From positions 1-41,191 of the forward strand of contig NZ_NFLT01000014.1 of NCBI RefSeq assembly GCF_002161055.1: DNA of 41,191 nucleotides, read 5' to 3'. Under the pieces are notes generated by a model. The model worked only from the letters and a program-made list of their open reading frames with translations. It searched no databases and was not told where the DNA came from. This DNA comes from Tyzzerella sp. An114. GTDB lineage: Bacteria; Bacillota; Clostridia; Lachnospirales; Anaerotignaceae. The translations under genes and the position numbers were made by a program. Each line of letters begins with the position of its first letter. Position 1 is the stretch's first letter. Below, in pieces: positions 25,272 through 34,809 of this stretch.

Positions 25272-25883
25272 ATGATAAAACTTGAACGTACAGACGTTAT
25301 GAATTTTGAAAACGCCATAAGAGGAGCAAGAAACCCTATGAACAGCTGGAACAGAATGGACAGCTTTTATGACGAAAATGGTAATTTTATAATGGGCGAA
25401 AATGATAGAGACTTAGCAAAAAGACTTGTAAAAGCAGGAAATGACCACAGAAAATTTATACGTCAGATTTTTGTTTCCGTTGATATAACAGCTCCTCTTT
25501 ACTGGTGGAAAGAATACGATACATACAAAGTAGGAACAGTTGCAAACTCCACAAGCACAATGCATAAAATAACATCAAAGCCTTTTAGTATAGATGATTT
25601 TAGCTGTGACAGAATGAATGATGATACAGTTAAACAAATGGAAAATGTAATAGCTCACTTAGAAAAACTTCGTCTTGAATTTTTAGAGACAAAAGATAAA
25701 ACAATATGGTATTCAATAATACAGTTTTTACCTTCAAGCTACAATCAGATGAGAACTTGCACTTTAAACTATGAAAATATTTTAAATATATACTATGCAA
25801 GAAAAAATCATAAACTTGATGAATGGCATAAATTCTGTGATTGGATAAAAGATTTACCATATATAGCAGATTGGATTGATTAA
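25272..25883 (+). CDS. Uncharacterised protein resembling the ThyX fold without the RHR motif
   Basis: A 203-residue soluble protein, not a standard annotated enzyme. Two blocks recall flavin-dependent thymidylate synthase ThyX. Residues 85-98 (YKVGTVANSTSTMH) align in spacing with the ThyX signature RHRxxSxNExSxRY, keeping N92 and S95 but not the arginines and histidine. Residues 153-177 (LPSSY...N166...R177) match the late LP/N/R pattern. The segment H59 to W79 (HRKFIRQIFVSVDITAPLYW) would be the flavin-contact helix and strand. Activity as thymidylate synthase is unlikely with this motif. It is transcribed alone, behind an operator-like repeat. GGAGGAAAG precedes the ATG. The fold assignment is my inference. 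Confidence 0.5.
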   Translation: MIKLERTDVMNFENAIRGARNPMNSWNRMDSFYDENGNFIMGENDRDLAKRLVKAGNDHRKFIRQIFVSVDITAPLYWWKEYDTYKVGTVANSTSTMHKITSKPFSIDDFSCDRMNDDTVKQMENVIAHLEKLRLEFLETKDKTIWYSIIQFLPSSYNQMRTCTLNYENILNIYYARKNHKLDEWHKFCDWIKDLPYIADWID

Positions 25884-25917
25884 TAAAAAACCGCTGTAAA
25901 TACAGCGGTTTTTATTT
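25884..25917. terminator. Bidirectional terminator
   Basis: CCGCTGTA (25891-25898), loop AA, TACAGCGG (25901-25908), with A6 and T5 flanks, between convergent genes. Confidence 0.9.
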
Positions 25918-25920
25918 TAA

Positions 25921-26631
25921 TTATTGAACTGAAAAACTTTTAAGTTTTTCAATAAAATCAGCATACTCTTTAGTATCTTTCATCTCTGTTAAAAGGTCAC
26001 CAAAACGCTGTTTAACTTTTCCATGAGCTTTAAAGAACTCAAGACAGACATTAGTAACATCTTTTGCACTTTCATAAGGAATTCTACAAATTTCCTCACC
26101 TATAATTGACTGTCTTCCAAAACGTCCACCTATGAAAACACGAAGGTTATTTTTAGGAGCACCCATAAATGCAAGGTCATTAAGCTGAACTTTCGCACAG
26201 TTATTTGGACATCCTGTAATATTAATTTTAAATTTATGTGGGAGAGGAGCTTCAAAAAACTCATCGTGGAGCTCTTTACAAAGTTTCTGTGTATCAACAA
26301 GACCAAATTTACATACAGTACCTTTACAACATACAAGAGGTCTTACACCAACACTTGTACCACCATAAACAAGACCAAGCTCGTCCATTTCTTTCATCAT
26401 AGGTTCAACATTTTCATATTTAATTCCAGGAATTTCAGCATTAAGTCTTACTGTAACAACAACTTTTCCCTCTGCATATTTTTCTGCAACATAAGCAATT
26501 TTTTTAAGTTCTTCAGCAGTAGCCATACCAGCTGGTAAAATAATTCTAACTACAAAATGCTCTTTATCCTTCATAAAAAGGAAACCTTTACTTTTAAGCT
26601 CAGCTAATCTTTCAAGACTTACATCTATCAT
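25921..26631 (-). CDS. Small siroheme/4Fe-4S nitrite or sulfite reductase-like protein
   Basis: A 236-residue protein containing a single nitrite/sulfite reductase half-repeat, much shorter than the usual 450-600-residue enzymes. Cluster and siroheme ligands are present as CCKGTVC (C-x5-C) and TGCPNNCAK (C-x3-C). The ferredoxin-like N-terminal part (FVVRIILPAGMATAEELKKI) is also present. There is no extra ferredoxin domain and no neighbouring electron-transfer subunit. Low-molecular-weight assimilatory-type sulfite reductases of anaerobes have this build; the substrate here is unproven. GGAGGAATG precedes the ATG. Confidence 0.82.
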   Translation of the reverse strand: MIDVSLERLAELKSKGFLFMKDKEHFVVRIILPAGMATAEELKKIAYVAEKYAEGKVVVTVRLNAEIPGIKYENVEPMMKEMDELGLVYGGTSVGVRPLVCCKGTVCKFGLVDTQKLCKELHDEFFEAPLPHKFKINITGCPNNCAKVQLNDLAFMGAPKNNLRVFIGGRFGRQSIIGEEICRIPYESAKDVTNVCLEFFKAHGKVKQRFGDLLTEMKDTKEYADFIEKLKSFSVQ

Positions 26632-26675
26632 AGTTCATTCCTCCATTTTTCATTTTTATTTAAACCTCTTTTTAT

Positions 26676-26704
26676 ATGATAACACCATAAAAAGAAAAAC
26701 ACAA
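26676..26704 (-). promoter_or_regulatory. Promoter of the siroheme protein gene
   Basis: Minus strand TTGTGT (26699-26704), 17-nt spacer, TATCAT (26676-26681). Confidence 0.5.
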
Positions 26705-26780
26705 AGACAAATTGCACAAACAACTATTATATTATTTTATTATATTATTACTCAAATTTATTGACTGATACATTTTAATT

Positions 26781-26820
26781 AAAAATAAAAAAGCGTGTTC
26801 CTTTTGGAACACGCAATTTT
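26781..26820 (-). terminator. Terminator after the amino acid ABC importer operon
   Basis: GCGTGTTCC (26793-26801), loop TTTT, GGAACACGC (26806-26814); minus-strand T-run CTTTTTTATTTTT follows. Confidence 0.88.
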
Positions 26821-27549
26821 TTAAAGAACCATATTGAGGAAATCCTGAGTTCTCTTATTTTGTGGATTACCGAAAACTTCTTCAGGAGTTCCCTGTTCAA
26901 CAATATAACCTCCGTCCATGAATATAACTCTGTCAGCAACTTCACGGGCAAATCCCATTTCGTGAGTAACAACAACCATAGTCATACCCTGTTCAGCAAG
27001 TTTTTTCATAACATTTAAAACCTCTCCAACCATTTCAGGGTCAAGAGCACTTGTAGGCTCATCAAAAAGCATTATATCTGGTCTCATTGCAAGAGCTCTT
27101 GCAATAGCAACCCTCTGCTGCTGACCACCTGAAAGATTAGCAGGATATTCATCATATTTTTCAGAAAGACCTACTGTCTCAAGGAGTTTTCTTGCTGTTT
27201 TTTCAGCTTCCTCCTCTGTAAGTCTCTTTCTGTCAACAGGTGCAAGTTTAATATTTTTTCCAACTGTTAAATGTGGGAAAAGATTAAACTGTTGGAAAAC
27301 CATACCGATATTTTCTCTTATTTTATTTATATCAGCATTTTTATCCATAATGTCAAAACCATCAACAATAATTGTACCTTCTGTGGCTTCTTCAAGTTTA
27401 TTAAGACATCTTAAAAATGTACTTTTACCTGAACCAGAAGGCCCAATAAGACAAACAACTTCGCCGTCCTGAACCTCAAGGTCAATACCTTTAAGGACTT
27501 CAAGTTTTCCATAATTTTTATGAAGATTTTTAACGACTACCTTTGCCAT
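26821..27549 (-). CDS. glnQ: Polar amino acid ABC transporter ATPase (GlnQ-like)
   Basis: The 242-residue ATP-hydrolysing subunit of a polar amino acid importer. Motifs in order: Walker [11 protein letters not shown]-loop [14 protein letters not shown], signature [15 protein letters not shown], Walker [16 protein letters not shown]-loop VVTHEM. The ATG at 27549 is chosen because AAAGGAGG lies 7 nt upstream; a longer frame reads through that ribosome site. It overlaps the permease gene by 20 nt. The partner genes lie directly upstream, completing a one-permease importer. Confidence 0.93.
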   Translation of the reverse strand: MAKVVVKNLHKNYGKLEVLKGIDLEVQDGEVVCLIGPSGSGKSTFLRCLNKLEEATEGTIIVDGFDIMDKNADINKIRENIGMVFQQFNLFPHLTVGKNIKLAPVDRKRLTEEEAEKTARKLLETVGLSEKYDEYPANLSGGQQQRVAIARALAMRPDIMLFDEPTSALDPEMVGEVLNVMKKLAEQGMTMVVVTHEMGFAREVADRVIFMDGGYIVEQGTPEEVFGNPQNKRTQDFLNMVL

Positions 27550-28195
27550 TAGAAAGCCTCCTTTCAAGAATACCAAGAATTTTTGTCAATGAGAATATAA
27601 CAACAAAATACATTACAGCTGTAAATCCATATATTTCGAAAGCCTTAAAGTTTCTTGAAACTATAAGAGTTGATGCTTTCATAAGCTCTGGTGCACCTAT
27701 AACAGAAATTATAGATGTATCTTTAAGTGTAATAATAAACTGGTTAGCAACAGAAGGAATAACAATTCTTATTGCCTGTGGAATAATAACTTTTGTCATA
27801 GCCTTTGAATAAGGAAGTCCAAGGCTTCTTGCAGCCTCCATCTGTCCTTTGTTTACTGCATTTATACCACTTCTAAATATTTCAGAAAGATAAGCTCCAG
27901 CATTAAGTGAAAGAACTATAATACCAGCTGTAAAATTACCCATAGTGAATTTAAATACTGCTGTAATACCAAAGAAAAGGAAATATGCCTGAATAATAAG
28001 AGGTGTTCCTCTTATTATATCAACATATATTGTTGCTATGGCTTTTAATATTTTAAATCTTGAAATCTTAAAAAGACAAGTAACCATACCAAGAACAATA
28101 GCAATAATAAGAGATACAACAGTAAGCTCTATTGTAACTCCAAGACCTTTAAGAAGACTTGGAAAACTCTGTAAAAAAAGTTGATAAAGACTCAT
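27530..28195 (-). CDS. Polar amino acid ABC transporter permease
   Basis: A 221-residue membrane subunit of the His/Glu/Gln/Arg/opine type (HisM/GlnP family). It has about five helices. The cytoplasmic EAA-type coupling loop reads [27 protein letters not shown] (about 137-163), with the core EAARSLG. The start of the channel domain shows [16 protein letters not shown]. It is probably a homodimer, because only one permease gene is present. It lies 6 nt downstream of the binding-protein gene and overlaps glnQ. Confidence 0.92.
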   Translation of the reverse strand: MSLYQLFLQSFPSLLKGLGVTIELTVVSLIIAIVLGMVTCLFKISRFKILKAIATIYVDIIRGTPLIIQAYFLFFGITAVFKFTMGNFTAGIIVLSLNAGAYLSEIFRSGINAVNKGQMEAARSLGLPYSKAMTKVIIPQAIRIVIPSVANQFIITLKDTSIISVIGAPELMKASTLIVSRNFKAFEIYGFTAVMYFVVIFSLTKILGILERRLSNGKGSR

Positions 28196-28201
28196 ATTGC
28201 A

Positions 28202-29023
28202 TTACTCCTGAATATAAGTATCTAAGATTTCCTGATACTTACCACTTTCTTTGAGATTTGCAAGACCATCGTTGAACATCTCTACAAGTTCAGCTTTCTC
28301 GCCTTTTTTAACACCAAATCCATAAGATGAACCCTGTTCTTTTTCAGTAACAAATTTAAGGCCTATACCCTGTGTAATAGCATAACCTACAACTGGATAG
28401 TCTTCAAAACAAGCAACTGCACTTCCTGAAAGAACTGCCTGATACATTGAGTTTGAATCATCATAAACGTCCATAGTAAAACCATACTGACTAGCAATAG
28501 AGTTAGCAAATCTTTCACCCTCTGTACCAATCTTAACAGCTACTTTTTTACCTTTTAAATCTTCATAAGATTTGATGTCATTATTATCTTTACCAATAGC
28601 CATAATAACACCTGAGTCAAAATAAGGGTCTGAGAAATCAAAAGTCTGTTTTCTTTCATCTGTTATAGACATACCAGCAATCATACCATCAGCCTGTCCT
28701 GATGTTACAGCCTGTAAAGCAGCATTAAATCCAAGAGACTGGAGTTCAATCTCAAAACCTTGGTCTTCTGCAATAGCATTGATAAGGTCAATGTCAATAC
28801 CTACAAACTCTCCACTTTCATTCTGGAATTCGAAAGGAGCAAATGTTGTATCTGTTGCGATAACATATTTTTTGCCCTCTCCTGGTTTTTCGCCTTCTGT
28901 CTGGCTTTCTGTGTTTGAATTGTTTGAATTTGTACTAGCTGAGTTGTCAGAACCACAGGCAGCAAGTGAAAATACCATACCCATTGAAAGCACTACTGCC
29001 ATTGTTGATTTGAAAAATTTCAT
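28202..29023 (-). CDS. Amino acid ABC transporter substrate-binding lipoprotein
   Basis: A 273-residue family 3 solute-binding protein that delivers a polar amino acid to the importer. Signal peptide 1-22 ends in the lipobox LAAC (C23), followed by an Asn/Ser-rich linker. The binding domain shows the family pattern YVIATDTTFAPFEFQNESGEFVGIDIDLI and later GMSITDERKQTFDFSDPYF. The ATG at 29023 has AAGGAG 10 nt upstream; the longer frame would begin at a TTG too close to that site. It is the first gene of the three-gene operon. The ligand (perhaps Gln, Glu, Arg or Cys) is not identifiable here. Confidence 0.93.
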   Translation of the reverse strand: MKFFKSTMAVVLSMGMVFSLAACGSDNSASTNSNNSNTESQTEGEKPGEGKKYVIATDTTFAPFEFQNESGEFVGIDIDLINAIAEDQGFEIELQSLGFNAALQAVTSGQADGMIAGMSITDERKQTFDFSDPYFDSGVIMAIGKDNNDIKSYEDLKGKKVAVKIGTEGERFANSIASQYGFTMDVYDDSNSMYQAVLSGSAVACFEDYPVVGYAITQGIGLKFVTEKEQGSSYGFGVKKGEKAELVEMFNDGLANLKESGKYQEILDTYIQE

Positions 29024-29058
29024 TACTATCAATCTCCTTTTTGATAAATTTACAAATT

Positions 29059-29087
29059 AGTATATCATAATCATAAAAAAAACACAA
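29059..29087 (-). promoter_or_regulatory. Promoter of the amino acid ABC importer operon
   Basis: Minus strand TTGTGT (29082-29087), 17-nt spacer, TATACT (29059-29064). Confidence 0.55.
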
Positions 29088-29180
29088 ACTGTCTATAATC
29101 TCTATACTTATTTGCATTTACAAATTACACTACTTAATTATAAAGTTAAACAATATTATATACAAGTATTAATTTAGGCA

Positions 29181-29212
29181 AAAAATAAAGGGTGTATTCA
29201 CACCCTTTAAAA
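29181..29212 (-). terminator. Terminator after the MacB-like gene
   Basis: AAAGGGTGT (29187-29195), loop ATTC, ACACCCTTT (29200-29208); the minus-strand tail is ATTTTTTGCC. Confidence 0.85.
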
Positions 29213-29227
29213 ATTTATTTTTTAAAA

Positions 29228-30454
29228 TTATTCATATCTTAAAGCCTCAATAGGGTCTTTTTTGGCAGCCTTTCCAGCAGGATACATTCCAAAGAATATA
29301 CCAACAAAAGCAGAGAATATGACAGCTCCTATAACAACTTGAGGTTTTATAACAACAGATATTCCCGCAATTCTACCACCTATCATGACAATACTTGCAG
29401 CCAAAACAGTTCCTATTATACCTCCAACAGCTGATATAATAGCCGACTCTATAAGAAACTGCATAAGAATATCTTTAGTTCTAGCTCCAAGAGCTTTTCT
29501 TATACCTATTTCCCTTGTTCTCTCTGTAACAGAAACAAGCATTATATTCATAATACCAATACCACCAACAACAAGAGATATTGCCGCAATAGCACCAACA
29601 GCAGCAGAAAGACCACTCATAATACTATCAATAGTTCCGCTTTCCTCCTCTGCCGAATAATAAATAACATTTTCAGGTTTTACATTTTTTATTCTGGCAA
29701 TATAATTTACAATTCTCTCTTTAAAAACAGCCGAATTAGTATCTTTATTTTTATAAAAATAAGGTGAGAAATATGAACCATCAGGAGATGTCAAAAGACT
29801 TTCAGCCACAAAAGCCTCCTTTGTAGCTGTACCCATAAGAAGTTTCATAATGGCTGACTGTTCACTTCTATAAACTCCAACAACATTCATTTCTTTTGTC
29901 TCTTTACCATTATAGTTATCGAATGTTACTTTGATTTGTTTTCCAATAGGTTCATTGTTACCAAAAATTTCATTTGCTGTTGTTTCCTCAAGGACTATAT
30001 TCATTTTTTCCCCATTTTGGTCACTTTCGTCAATCATTCTTCCCTTTATAAGTTTGACAGTAGGGGTAACTTTTTCATATCCGTCTTGTATTCCAACAGC
30101 ACTTACAGAACTAGAATTTCTTCCATTTGCAACAGTAACTTTTGAACTACTTCTTGTTGTTACATGATAATCAAGATTATCTTTAAATGTATTTTCTATT
30201 TTTTCTATATCATCAAGAGTAAAAGACTCATTATTGCTATAATAGCCATTTTCAGAACGTATATATACATAAGCAAGACCAGAGCCCACAGCTTTATACT
30301 GGTCAGCCATAACACTTCTCATAGTATCACCTATTGATACTATTGATATAACAGAGCTTATGCCTATAATCATTCCAAGCATTGTAAGGAAAGACCTCAT
30401 TTTATTAATTCTTATAGCAGAAAGAGCAAGTTTAAGATTTTCAAGTATAAGCAT
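29228..30454 (-). CDS. MacB/FtsX-type ABC transporter permease
   Basis: A 408-residue membrane subunit with the MacB layout: one N-terminal helix (about 17-45, MRSFLTMLGMIIGISSVISI), a large extracellular MacB_PCD domain (about 50-250), then three helices in a C-terminal FtsX domain (about 280-405; VVGGIGIMNIMLVSVTERTREIGIRKALGA). Such systems use ATP-driven motion of the outer domain to export peptides or drugs; Bacillus YknZ is comparable. Its ATG shares one base with the stop of the ATPase gene. The substrate is unknown. Confidence 0.9.
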   Translation of the reverse strand: MLILENLKLALSAIRINKMRSFLTMLGMIIGISSVISIVSIGDTMRSVMADQYKAVGSGLAYVYIRSENGYYSNNESFTLDDIEKIENTFKDNLDYHVTTRSSSKVTVANGRNSSSVSAVGIQDGYEKVTPTVKLIKGRMIDESDQNGEKMNIVLEETTANEIFGNNEPIGKQIKVTFDNYNGKETKEMNVVGVYRSEQSAIMKLLMGTATKEAFVAESLLTSPDGSYFSPYFYKNKDTNSAVFKERIVNYIARIKNVKPENVIYYSAEEESGTIDSIMSGLSAAVGAIAAISLVVGGIGIMNIMLVSVTERTREIGIRKALGARTKDILMQFLIESAIISAVGGIIGTVLAASIVMIGGRIAGISVVIKPQVVIGAVIFSAFVGIFFGMYPAGKAAKKDPIEALRYE

Positions 30455-31164
30455 CAGTCTTTCACCACCTTTGTATCACTTATAATTTGACCATCTTTAA
30501 ATCTGACTATACGTTTTGTAAATTCCGCAATATCGTCTTCATGGGTAACAACAATAACTGTTGCACCTTCATTATTAAGCTCTGTAAAAAGCTCCATAAT
30601 CTCTATTGATGAAGCTGTATCAAGATTTCCCGTAGGTTCATCAGCAAGAATTATAGGTGGGTTGTTAGCCAATGCACGAGCTATGGCAATTCTCTGTCTT
30701 TGACCTCCCGAAACCTCATTAGGCATATGGTTCATTCTAGCTCCAAGTCCAACTTTTTTAAGAAGTTCCTCAGCTCTTTTTCTTCTTTCATTCCTTCCAA
30801 CTTTTGCATATATCATAGGCAATTCAACATTTTTGATAGCTGATGTTCTTGGAATAAGATTAAAAGACTGAAATACAAAGCCTATTTTTTTATTTCTTAT
30901 ATATGAAAGTTTTTCTTTTTTCTCCTTAGTTATATCAATACCATCAAGATAATATTTACCTGATGTGGCAGTGTCAAGACAACCTAAAATATTCATCATT
31001 GTAGATTTACCTGAGCCGGATTGTCCCATAATAGCAACATATTCACCTTGTTTTATTGTAAGATTTATACCTCTTAAGGCTTTCACTTCCAAAGCCCCTG
31101 TATCATAGGTTTTATGTATATCCTGTAAAACAATTATATCTTTTATATCTTTTTTGTTGTCCAT
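30454..31164 (-). CDS. MacB/LolD-type ABC transporter ATPase
   Basis: A 236-residue ATPase of the macrolide/lipoprotein exporter subgroup. Walker A GQSGSGKST, the subgroup motif KIGFVFQSFNLIPRTSAIKNVELP, signature VSGGQRQRIAIARAL, Walker B IILADEPTGNLD and H-loop VVTHED are all present. The start at ATG 31164 is preferred, with AGGTGGTG 5 nt upstream; a GTG at 31182 overlaps the macA-like stop codon. It lies between the adaptor and permease genes, with tight coupling on both sides. Confidence 0.92.
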   Translation of the reverse strand: MDNKKDIKDIIVLQDIHKTYDTGALEVKALRGINLTIKQGEYVAIMGQSGSGKSTMMNILGCLDTATSGKYYLDGIDITKEKKEKLSYIRNKKIGFVFQSFNLIPRTSAIKNVELPMIYAKVGRNERRKRAEELLKKVGLGARMNHMPNEVSGGQRQRIAIARALANNPPIILADEPTGNLDTASSIEIMELFTELNNEGATVIVVTHEDDIAEFTKRIVRFKDGQIISDTKVVKD

Positions 31165-31181
31165 AAAATCACCACCTGTCA

Positions 31182-32504
31182 CTAGGCTGACATAACGACA
31201 GTTCCCTCTGTCATTGTTGAAGGGTCAGGACTCATTATAATTTCATCACCAACATTTATTCCCTCGCCTTTAATTTCAATATTTACATCATTTTCAATAC
31301 CAAGTTCAACAGGTATTATTTCAATTTTATTTTCACTATTTACTCTATAAATAGAATATGTTTTATCACCATTATCATAAACACATTCAATAGGCACATA
31401 CAATGTATCTTTACTTAAATTTATATGTATTTTAGCCTTAGCATTTATTCCTGCAATAAGTTTATCATTTTTTCCTATAACATCAATTAATATAGGTATA
31501 ACTCTCTCTGTACTTCCTGTTTTCTGTTCACCTGTTGGAGATATTCTTGAAACGACACCTTCAACAGTTTCATCACCAAGTATATCAGCACTTATAGTTA
31601 CACTTTGACCTTCTTTAATCTTATCTATATCATACTCACTTACATTTACTTTCATTTGGAGTTTATCAATATTTTCTATTACAAACATAGGCTTTTCAGC
31701 TTCTGTATCATCAGCAAAACGTCCCACTTTAGAGTTAACTCTTGTAACAGTTCCATCAATTCCACTTTTTATATTACATTCCAAAAGCTCCTCTTTTTTT
31801 CTCTCCAAATTTCTTTCGGCAATCTCAATATTTTTATTCATAGAAGCTGTACTTGTTCCATTCTGAATATTTTCAAGATTTTGAAGTTCCGCCTCAGTTG
31901 GAACAATCTGACCATTTACAGCACCATAAGCGTCAACATCTCTTTTTGAATTATCATATTCAAGTTGAGCTTGTTTAAGATTTTCACCAGTTTCAATACC
32001 ACTATTATATAAAGTTTGAATATTATCTAATTTTCTTTTAGCTTCATTCATATTATCAACAGCTTTTTCATAATCTTTCTGTTTATTAGCTATACTGTCA
32101 TCAAGCTGTGCTTTTGCCAATTCATAGGAATTATCTGTGCTATTTTCAGCCTCATTTCTCTGTATTTTTAAAAGTTCAATATTATCCTGAAGCTCTCTTA
32201 TATCCTTTTCTATACTTTCAGTATCAAGTCTAGCTATAATTTGGTCTTTTGTTACTCTGTCACCTTCTTTTACATTTATTTCAGTGACTTTATAATGTAA
32301 TTTAGAAACAACATCAACACTTTCAGTGCCTTCAAGAGGAGCTGTAAGTTCAATATTATTTTCTATATCCCCTTTCCCAACAGGAAAAGTTGTCACAGGA
32401 ACTCCCGTAGGTTTTTGTGTTCTATTAGAAAATTTAAAACCTACAATACCTACTATTACAAGAAGTCCTATTCCAATTATTAATTTTTTCTTTGTAAATT
32501 TCAT
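31182..32504 (-). CDS. HlyD/MacA-type efflux adaptor protein
   Basis: A 440-residue membrane-anchored adaptor. It has one N-terminal helix (about 6-22), a split lipoyl/barrel-sandwich domain (IENNIELTAPLEG... and IKSGIDGTVTRVNSKVGRF), a long alpha-helical coiled-coil hairpin (about 95-225) and a beta-barrel region (about 260-340). In Firmicutes such proteins (YknX-like) link to the ABC pair without an outer-membrane channel. GGGAGGGAG precedes the ATG at 32504; the longer frame lacks a ribosome site. It is the first gene of the efflux operon. Confidence 0.9.
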   Translation of the reverse strand: MKFTKKKLIIGIGLLVIVGIVGFKFSNRTQKPTGVPVTTFPVGKGDIENNIELTAPLEGTESVDVVSKLHYKVTEINVKEGDRVTKDQIIARLDTESIEKDIRELQDNIELLKIQRNEAENSTDNSYELAKAQLDDSIANKQKDYEKAVDNMNEAKRKLDNIQTLYNSGIETGENLKQAQLEYDNSKRDVDAYGAVNGQIVPTEAELQNLENIQNGTSTASMNKNIEIAERNLERKKEELLECNIKSGIDGTVTRVNSKVGRFADDTEAEKPMFVIENIDKLQMKVNVSEYDIDKIKEGQSVTISADILGDETVEGVVSRISPTGEQKTGSTERVIPILIDVIGKNDKLIAGINAKAKIHINLSKDTLYVPIECVYDNGDKTYSIYRVNSENKIEIIPVELGIENDVNIEIKGEGINVGDEIIMSPDPSTMTEGTVVMSA

Positions 32505-32731
32505 AATTTTACTCCCTCCCACAATCAAATCATACATCAATATAATAATAAACTAGAAATCTTAAAAAATTTTTAAGCACTTCTTACTAATAAATTTCAA
32601 TATATTTACATTACGACATCAATATATAATTTATTTCAAAAATATTTTATAATAATAAAGCAATTTTTGTCTAAAAATCGTATAATATTATATATAACAT
32701 TACCATTTATTTAGTAATTATGGAGGTAATC
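32505..32731. other. Divergent intergenic region (efflux operon / relQ-like gene)
   Basis: A/T-rich region between divergent genes. On the plus strand TTGTCT (about 32669) with a TATATA/TATAAT-rich segment around 32682-32696 could be the promoter of the synthetase gene. I see no clean minus-strand promoter for the efflux operon and no repeats. Confidence 0.35.
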
Positions 32732-33451
32732 ATGAACACTAATCCTATCGACGAAATAACAAAGAATTATATAACAAACAATTACAGTCTCTTTCCAGAA
32801 CTTCCTTTTGAGAAACTTATAAGAGATTTTCAAGAACTTAATCTTATATATAAATGTGCAATAAAAGAGGTTTATACAAAGCTTGAAGTATTAAGTGAAG
32901 AATTTCAAGTTAAACGCCAAAGAAACCCAATAGAATATATGAAAACAAGGGTAAAATCAATACAAAGTGCCGTTGAAAAAGTTCACAGAAAAGGTTTTGA
33001 CCTTTCAATAGAGTCAATAAGAACAAATCTTCACGATATGGCAGGAATAAGAGTTGTTTGTTCATATGTTGATGATATATATGCAATAGCTGATATGCTT
33101 ACAAGTCAAAATGACATAACTTTGATAGAGAAAAAAGATTACATAAAAAATCCAAAACCTAATGGATACAGAAGTCTTCATCTTATTGTTGAAGTTCCTG
33201 TATTTTTCTCTGACCATACAGAGCTTGTAAAGGTTGAAGTACAAATTAGAACAATAGCAATGGATTTTTGGGCAAGTCTTGAGCATAAATTACACTATAA
33301 ATCAAACGTTACAAAATGCTCAATAAATATTAAAAATGACCTTAAAGAATGTGCTGACATAATAGCTCAAACAGATATGAGAATGCAAAGCATACATGAA
33401 ATGGTTGAAAAACTTGAAGATGATATTGAATTAAAAGAAATAAAAATATAA
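32732..33451 (+). CDS. Small (p)ppGpp synthetase (RelQ/YjbM-like)
   Basis: A 239-residue single-domain RelA_SpoT synthetase that makes the alarmones ppGpp/pppGpp from GDP/GTP and ATP. Motifs visible are NPIEYMKTRVKSIQSAVEK, the catalytic core DMAGIRVVCSYVDDIY, IKNPKPNGYRSLHLIVEVP, and EVQIRTIAMDFWASLEHKL. It has no HD hydrolase, TGS or ACT domain. The length and C-terminal helices match the tetrameric RelQ/RelP group. ATG 32732 is preferred, with GGAGG 5 nt upstream; another ATG at 32720 overlaps the ribosome site. Confidence 0.92.
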   Translation: MNTNPIDEITKNYITNNYSLFPELPFEKLIRDFQELNLIYKCAIKEVYTKLEVLSEEFQVKRQRNPIEYMKTRVKSIQSAVEKVHRKGFDLSIESIRTNLHDMAGIRVVCSYVDDIYAIADMLTSQNDITLIEKKDYIKNPKPNGYRSLHLIVEVPVFFSDHTELVKVEVQIRTIAMDFWASLEHKLHYKSNVTKCSINIKNDLKECADIIAQTDMRMQSIHEMVEKLEDDIELKEIKI

Positions 33452-33481
33452 AAAAAGATACCCTTTTAAGGGTATCTTTTT
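33450..33481. terminator. Bidirectional terminator
   Basis: GATACCCTT (33457-33465) and AAGGGTATC (33468-33476) with A6 and T5 flanks, between convergent genes. Confidence 0.9.
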
Positions 33482-33489
33482 ATAATTTA

Positions 33490-34779
33490 TCAAGAAGCAC
33501 TTTTTGTATTTCCGCCACGTTTTTTTCTTGATTTTCTGTTAATAGGTTCTCTATTTTCATTATAAACATACTCAGGAACTTTTGTATTAACAGTATCCTC
33601 TGTAATTATACACTTCTCAACATTAGTTTCTGAAGGTATTTCATACATAATAGGATTTATAAACTCCTCAACAATACTTCTAAGTCCACGAGCTCCTGTC
33701 TGTCTCTCAACAGCCTGTTTAGCGATAGCACGGAGAGCCTCATCTTTAAATTCAAGATAAACATCATCAAGCTCAAAAAGATACTCATACTGTTTTGTAA
33801 GAGCGTTTTTAGGCTCTTTGAGTATTTCAACAAGGGCATCTTCATTAAGATTATTGAGAGTAACAACAACAGGAAGACGACCTATAAACTCTGGAATAAG
33901 ACCATATTTGAGAAGGTCTTTAGGCTGAAGCTGTTTTAAAAGTTCATCGGCTGTACTGTCATTTTTAGACTGAACCTTAGCACCAAAACCAATAGCTTTC
34001 TGTCCAACTCTCTGCTGTATAATCTTTTCAATACCTCCGAAAGCACCACCACAAATAAAGAGTATATTTGTTGTGTCAATCTGTAAAAACTCCTGATGAG
34101 GGTGTTTTCTGCCACCCTGAGGAGGAACAGAAGCCACTGTACCCTCAAGTATTTTTAAAAGTGCCTGCTGAACACCTTCACCACTTACATCACGAGTTAT
34201 TGAAGGGTTTTCAGATTTCTTTGTAATTTTATCTATCTCATCAATATATATTATACCTCTCTCTGCTCTCTCCATATCATAATCAGCAGCCTGTATGAGT
34301 TTAAGGAGTATATTTTCAACGTCTTCACCAACATAACCAGCTTCTGTTAAAGATGTGGCATCTGCAATGGCAAAAGGCACATTGAGAAGTCTTGCAAGAG
34401 TCTGGGCAAGAAGTGTTTTACCTGTTCCAGTAGGACCAACAATAAGTATATTACTCTTTGCAAGCTCTACATCATCACTTAACTGACCTGAGTTTATTCT
34501 CTTGTAGTGATTATATACAGCAACAGAGAGCACTTTTTTAGCTTCGTCCTGACCTATTACATACTCGTCAAGTATAGCTTTTATTTCCTTTGGTTTTGGT
34601 ATTTCAAAGTCTTCATCAACACTTGAATAGTGCTGTGGCTCTTCATCTATTATATCAGCACAAAGCTCTATACACTCATCACAGATATAAACATTAGGAC
34701 CAGCAATAAGTCTTCTAACCTGCTCCTGTGTTTTTCCGCAGAAAGAACATCTAAGCTGTTTCTTTTCTTCGTTTTTCAC
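33490..34779 (-). CDS. clpX: ATP-dependent Clp protease ATP-binding subunit ClpX
   Basis: AAA+ unfoldase that feeds substrates into ClpP. The 429-residue protein has an N-terminal C4 zinc finger (CSFC...CDEC, about 11-40), Walker A GPTGTGKT, Walker [11 protein letters not shown], the pore loop GYVGEDVE, sensor and ClpP-docking region near IGFGA, and a C-terminal small domain with [14 protein letters not shown]. Translation starts at GTG, 7 nt after AAGGAG. It is separated from clpP by 30 nt and is probably co-transcribed with it. Confidence 0.97.
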   Translation of the reverse strand: MKNEEKKQLRCSFCGKTQEQVRRLIAGPNVYICDECIELCADIIDEEPQHYSSVDEDFEIPKPKEIKAILDEYVIGQDEAKKVLSVAVYNHYKRINSGQLSDDVELAKSNILIVGPTGTGKTLLAQTLARLLNVPFAIADATSLTEAGYVGEDVENILLKLIQAADYDMERAERGIIYIDEIDKITKKSENPSITRDVSGEGVQQALLKILEGTVASVPPQGGRKHPHQEFLQIDTTNILFICGGAFGGIEKIIQQRVGQKAIGFGAKVQSKNDSTADELLKQLQPKDLLKYGLIPEFIGRLPVVVTLNNLNEDALVEILKEPKNALTKQYEYLFELDDVYLEFKDEALRAIAKQAVERQTGARGLRSIVEEFINPIMYEIPSETNVEKCIITEDTVNTKVPEYVYNENREPINRKSRKKRGGNTKSAS

Positions 34780-34809
34780 GGCTTTTCTCCTTTCTCAGAT
34801 TAATTTATA

